Source: Dokdonella_A sp044227025
GTDB lineage: Bacteria; Pseudomonadota; Gammaproteobacteria; Xanthomonadales; Rhodanobacteraceae
Direction: 5' to 3'
NCBI RefSeq assembly: GCF_044227025.1
Contig: NZ_JBGAFX010000002.1
Coordinates: 558,001 to 622,000 of the forward strand
DNA length: 64,000 nucleotides
Positions 61,100 through 64,000 of this stretch are shown here, in pieces. The stretch's first letter is position 1. Each line of letters opens with the position of its first letter. The translations under genes were made by a program, and so were the position numbers. Below the pieces are notes generated by a model. It was not told the origin of the DNA. It worked only from the letters and a program-made list of their open reading frames with translations, and did no database searches.

Positions 61100-64000
61100 T
61101 CAGCGCGCGTGCTTGCGCAGCACCACGTTCGCTTTGTGCACTGAAGGCGCAGCATGTCGCGGGCTGACCGGCGTCTCGTCGACGGTCACGTCGTCGATGA
61201 AGATCTGGCCATCCACACCGGTTGCGCCGGCATCACCGTAGACGTATTCGAATCGAATGACATGCGCGCCGCCGTCGGCGTACGCGCTGATGTCGAGCGA
61301 ACGCTGCACGAAGTCCGTATCCACCGTCGCCGTGCTGACGTCGAGCGTGTCGATCGCAGTGCCATCGATCGACACGGTCAGAGTACCCGCCGCGTCCGGC
61401 AACGCCTGCAGGAAACGCCAGAAGTTCAGGTAGCGCGGACCGCCGCTGGTGACCGTCACGCTCTGCGCGACGTGCTGGACTTCCGCGCCGCCGCCCCATC
61501 CGCCGAACCACGTCGTCCAGTGTCCGGCGTGGACGGGCAGGCCGGTGAATTGGCCAAGGTCGCTGTAGAAGTTCGTATCACCCGCACCCGCACCCGGATT
61601 GGTGTCGGCGCCCTCCCACGAAGGATTGGAACCGGCATCCGCAGTGGTCGCCTCGAAGCCCGGATCCTGCAGCGGCTGCACGTACACCGCGCTGCCATCG
61701 AATCCATTGCGGAAAATCGTGTCGTCGAGCGCACACGTCACGATGATGTTGCCGACATTCGCGCCCGCGATCGTGCCACTGCCATTGCCCACCGAGCACG
61801 ACTGTCCCGACGGCTGCGTGCCGACCGTCACCGCATACGCGGCGCCGTTCGCCAATGCGGTCGGGAAGGTGAATCCGCCGGTCGCGGCAACCGGTAGCGA
61901 CTGCGCGCCACCGTTCAACGACAGCACCAGGCCGCTGCCCGTCAAACCATTGACCGTGCCGCCGACGGTGAAGGTCGGGGACACGCAGGTCACGGCCACA
62001 TTGGTCACGTTGGCGCCGCTGATCTGGCCCGTGCCATTGCCAACGGAGCACGTCTGTCCGCCGGGTTGCGTACCCACGGTGACCGCGTAGTTCACGCCAT
62101 TCGCGAGCGCGACCGGGAACGTGAAGCCGCCGTTCGCCGACACCGGCAGCGACTGCGCGCCGGCGTCGAGCGACAGCACGAGACCCGTGCCGGCGAGGCC
62201 GCTGACACTGCCGCCCACGGTGTAGACCGACTGGCACGCCACCGCGACACTGGTGACGTTGGCACCGCTGATCTGGCCCGTGCCGTTGGCGACCGAACAT
62301 ACCTGCCCGGCTGGTTGCGTACCCACCGTGACCGTGTAGTTCGTCCCGTTCGCGAGCGAGGTCGGGAAAGCGAAATTTCCATTCACCGACACCGGCAAGG
62401 TCTGCGCACCGGCATTGAGCGACAACACGAGCCCGCTCCCGGAAAGGCCGCTGACATTGCCGCCGACGGTGAAGTTGGTCGACGAGCAGGTCACCGCGAC
62501 ATTGGTCACGTTCGCGCCGCTGAGCTGACCGCTGCCGTTCGCGACCGCGCAGGACTGGCCGGACGGCTGCGTGCCGACCGTCACCGCGTAGGTCGAGCCA
62601 TTCGGCAGCGCGGTCGGGAACGTGAAGGCGCCGCTCGCAGGCACCGCCAGCGTCTGCGCCCCGGCATTGAGCGACAACACCAGACCGCTGCCCACAAGGC
62701 CATTGACGTTGCCGCCGACAGTGTAGTTTCCGCTCGCGGCGGAAATGGTGAAGTTGGCGTTCGAGATGTCGAAGAAGATGTTGCTGGCGCAGGAAACGCC
62801 GACGCGCGCCTGCGTGGTCGTGACAGCCGGAACGGTCACGCTCGCGCTGCCCGAGTTGGCGACGCCGCTGGCGAGACTGGCCGGGAAGGTCTGGCCGCCA
62901 TCGGTCGACAGATCGATGTCCACGGTCGCGCAGCTGATCGGCGCAGCCGTGGTATTGGCCACGTCCCAGGTGACGTTCTGCGTGCTGCCCTGCGCCCAGG
63001 TCACGGCCGAGTTAGGCGCGGTGACCTGGAACGGACCGGCCGTCGCCACCACGGCCACGGACACGTCCGCACTGGTCGAGGCGCCCTTGCCCGCATGCTC
63101 GTCACGCGCGGTCAGGCGGAACTTCATCGCGGTGCGCGCCACCGTCGGCAGCTTCTCGCCCTTGAGTGCCACGCCGGTCAGCACGGTGGACAGTTTCGGG
63201 AACATGCGCGCGTTGCTGGTGGTCGCCGGCCAGGCGCGGAACAGCGGGCTGGCGCCGTTGTCGGCGGCGACGAGCGTGGTGCTGGCACCGAGATCCCACT
63301 CCTCCCACGAATACTTCACCGTATCGCCCGCATCGGCATCGGTTGCCGTCGCGCTCAACACGAATGGCGTGCTCTTGGGAATCGAATAACCGGTCGGCAG
63401 GCTGCCGGCGTCGATCACGGGTGCATGGTTGTCGTTTGTCGTGTTGACGGCGCAACTGCCGCCGCTGCCATTGGTGAAGTTGGTGATTTCCTGCAGGCTG
63501 ACCGCGTGGAAATACGGATCCGAATGCGGCTGCAGGTCGTCCGCGCCGCAGATGCCCGCGTACGCCATGATCGTCGAGCCGCTGCCCGGCTCGTACGCCG
63601 TGCCGCCGTTGCGGTTGCCGCCGCCGCAATTGCTCGTGCTGCTGTTGAAGGTGTGGTTGCCGCCGAACTGGTGGCCCATTTCGTGCGCAACATAGTCGAC
63701 GTAGAAATCATCACCGATCGGGTTGGGCATGCCGGTCGTGCCGCGCCCCTTCTGCGAGCTGCTGCACACCACGCCAAGGCCGGCCACGCCACCGCTGCCG
63801 GTCGTGAACACGTGTCCGATGTCGTAGTTGCCGGATCCGACCACGCCGCTGATGGTGCCCGTCGCGCTGTTGAGGAAGCTGCCGTCGTTGGCAGTGAACG
63901 GGTCGCCCGACGCGCTCGCGTACATGAGCAGGTCGTTGTTCGCCACCAGTACCAGCTGGATCGCCATTTCCGATTCGTAGATCTGGGTCACGCGGTTGAC
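61100..64000 (-). CDS. Secreted reprolysin-like metalloprotease, 5' end outside the window
   Basis: At least 966 residues; the frame is open to the window edge. The zinc motif VAHEMGHQFGGNHTF (HExxHxxGxxH) with the later Met-turn (STIMAYAGICG) marks an M12-type metallopeptidase. A beta-sandwich region follows, then four tandem repeats of about 83 residues (61733-62730; each with GSGLVLSLNAGAQ-like and VTVGTQPxGQxC motifs, ending VTC), then DDTIFRNGFDG and a C-terminal jelly-roll domain (DPGFEATTADAGSNPSWEGA). It is likely an exported protease that binds a surface or polysaccharide through its C-terminus. Confidence 0.85.
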   Translation of the reverse strand, partial: VNRVTQIYESEMAIQLVLVANNDLLMYASASGDPFTANDGSFLNSATGTISGVVGSGNYDIGHVFTTGSGGVAGLGVVCSSSQKGRGTTGMPNPIGDDFYVDYVAHEMGHQFGGNHTFNSSTSNCGGGNRNGGTAYEPGSGSTIMAYAGICGADDLQPHSDPYFHAVSLQEITNFTNGSGGSCAVNTTNDNHAPVIDAGSLPTGYSIPKSTPFVLSATATDADAGDTVKYSWEEWDLGASTTLVAADNGASPLFRAWPATTSNARMFPKLSTVLTGVALKGEKLPTVARTAMKFRLTARDEHAGKGASTSADVSVAVVATAGPFQVTAPNSAVTWAQGSTQNVTWDVANTTAAPISCATVDIDLSTDGGQTFPASLASGVANSGSASVTVPAVTTTQARVGVSCASNIFFDISNANFTISAASGNYTVGGNVNGLVGSGLVLSLNAGAQTLAVPASGAFTFPTALPNGSTYAVTVGTQPSGQSCAVANGSGQLSGANVTNVAVTCSSTNFTVGGNVSGLSGSGLVLSLNAGAQTLPVSVNGNFAFPTSLANGTNYTVTVGTQPAGQVCSVANGTGQISGANVTSVAVACQSVYTVGGSVSGLAGTGLVLSLDAGAQSLPVSANGGFTFPVALANGVNYAVTVGTQPGGQTCSVGNGTGQISGANVTNVAVTCVSPTFTVGGTVNGLTGSGLVLSLNGGAQSLPVAATGGFTFPTALANGAAYAVTVGTQPSGQSCSVGNGSGTIAGANVGNIIVTCALDDTIFRNGFDGSAVYVQPLQDPGFEATTADAGSNPSWEGADTNPGAGAGDTNFYSDLGQFTGLPVHAGHWTTWFGGWGGGAEVQHVAQSVTVTSGGPRYLNFWRFLQALPDAAGTLTVSIDGTAIDTLDVSTATVDTDFVQRSLDISAYADGGAHVIRFEYVYGDAGATGVDGQIFIDDVTVDETPVSPRHAAPSVHKANVVLRKHAR

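Noticed and set aside
60751..61155. Minus-strand frame with GESGIRTRETVSR
   Set aside because: Artefact of tRNA-Ser and 4.5S RNA read on the opposite strand.

Overview
The window is about 67% GC, densely coded chromosomal DNA of a gammaproteobacterium. The best fit is the Lysobacterales (Xanthomonadales), probably near Rhodanobacteraceae or Dokdonella. Pointers are the hrcA-grpE-dnaK-dnaJ-dapB order, the fur/recN/bamE/rnfH/ratA/smpB/ssrA neighbourhood, a lone rsxB in front of nth, exbBD-msbA-lpxK beside comEC, the tmRNA tag ANDNVYALAA, and intergenic palindromes of the type common in that order. The taxon is inferred; no marker-gene search could be run.

Layout. 1-5.9 kb: end of a DUF979 gene, pcp, three small secreted proteins of unknown role, dcd, the Fe-S scaffold ATPase mrp and a DUF2147 protein. 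6-12.3 kb: an accessory stretch with an ice-binding-like surface protein, a long SRAP-family protein and two large secreted proteins of unknown function. 12.4-24 kb: membrane glucose dehydrogenase, metG, two related secreted proteins around a frame-broken DUF2007/zinc-ribbon gene, rsxB-nth, an OprP-type porin and dapB. 24.2-29.2 kb: the heat-shock operon, with two sigma-32-type promoters. 29.3-35.4 kb: recN, fur, bamE, rnfH, ratA, smpB, a sulfotransferase, tmRNA and then an array of hairpins. 35.4-43.2 kb: DUF4142 protein, Lhr helicase and MgtA. 43.5-49.7 kb: envelope operon lpxK-msbA-exbD-exbB and comEC. 49.8-57.7 kb: LolCD lipoprotein exporter with a DUF2314 gene between its subunits, a MoxR/DUF58/transglutaminase operon, a Slp lipoprotein and a HIT protein. 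57.8-64 kb: dnaX-ybaB-recR, tRNA-Ser(GGA), 4.5S RNA and the 3' part of a secreted metalloprotease.

Much of the window serves protein quality control and the envelope: DnaK/J/GrpE, trans-translation by SmpB and tmRNA, the SRP RNA, outer-membrane assembly (BamE), lipoprotein export (LolCD) and LPS precursor synthesis and flipping (LpxK, MsbA). A second theme is a set of secreted proteins with C-terminal sorting-like tails or a shared D-x-[IV]-F motif.

The most unusual signals are non-coding. A palindromic repeat family occupies many intergenic gaps and also lies in frame inside metG and rsxB. A run of nine stem-loops follows the tmRNA terminator, several with GGA in the loop, and a similar duplicated GGA-hairpin unit follows the porin gene.
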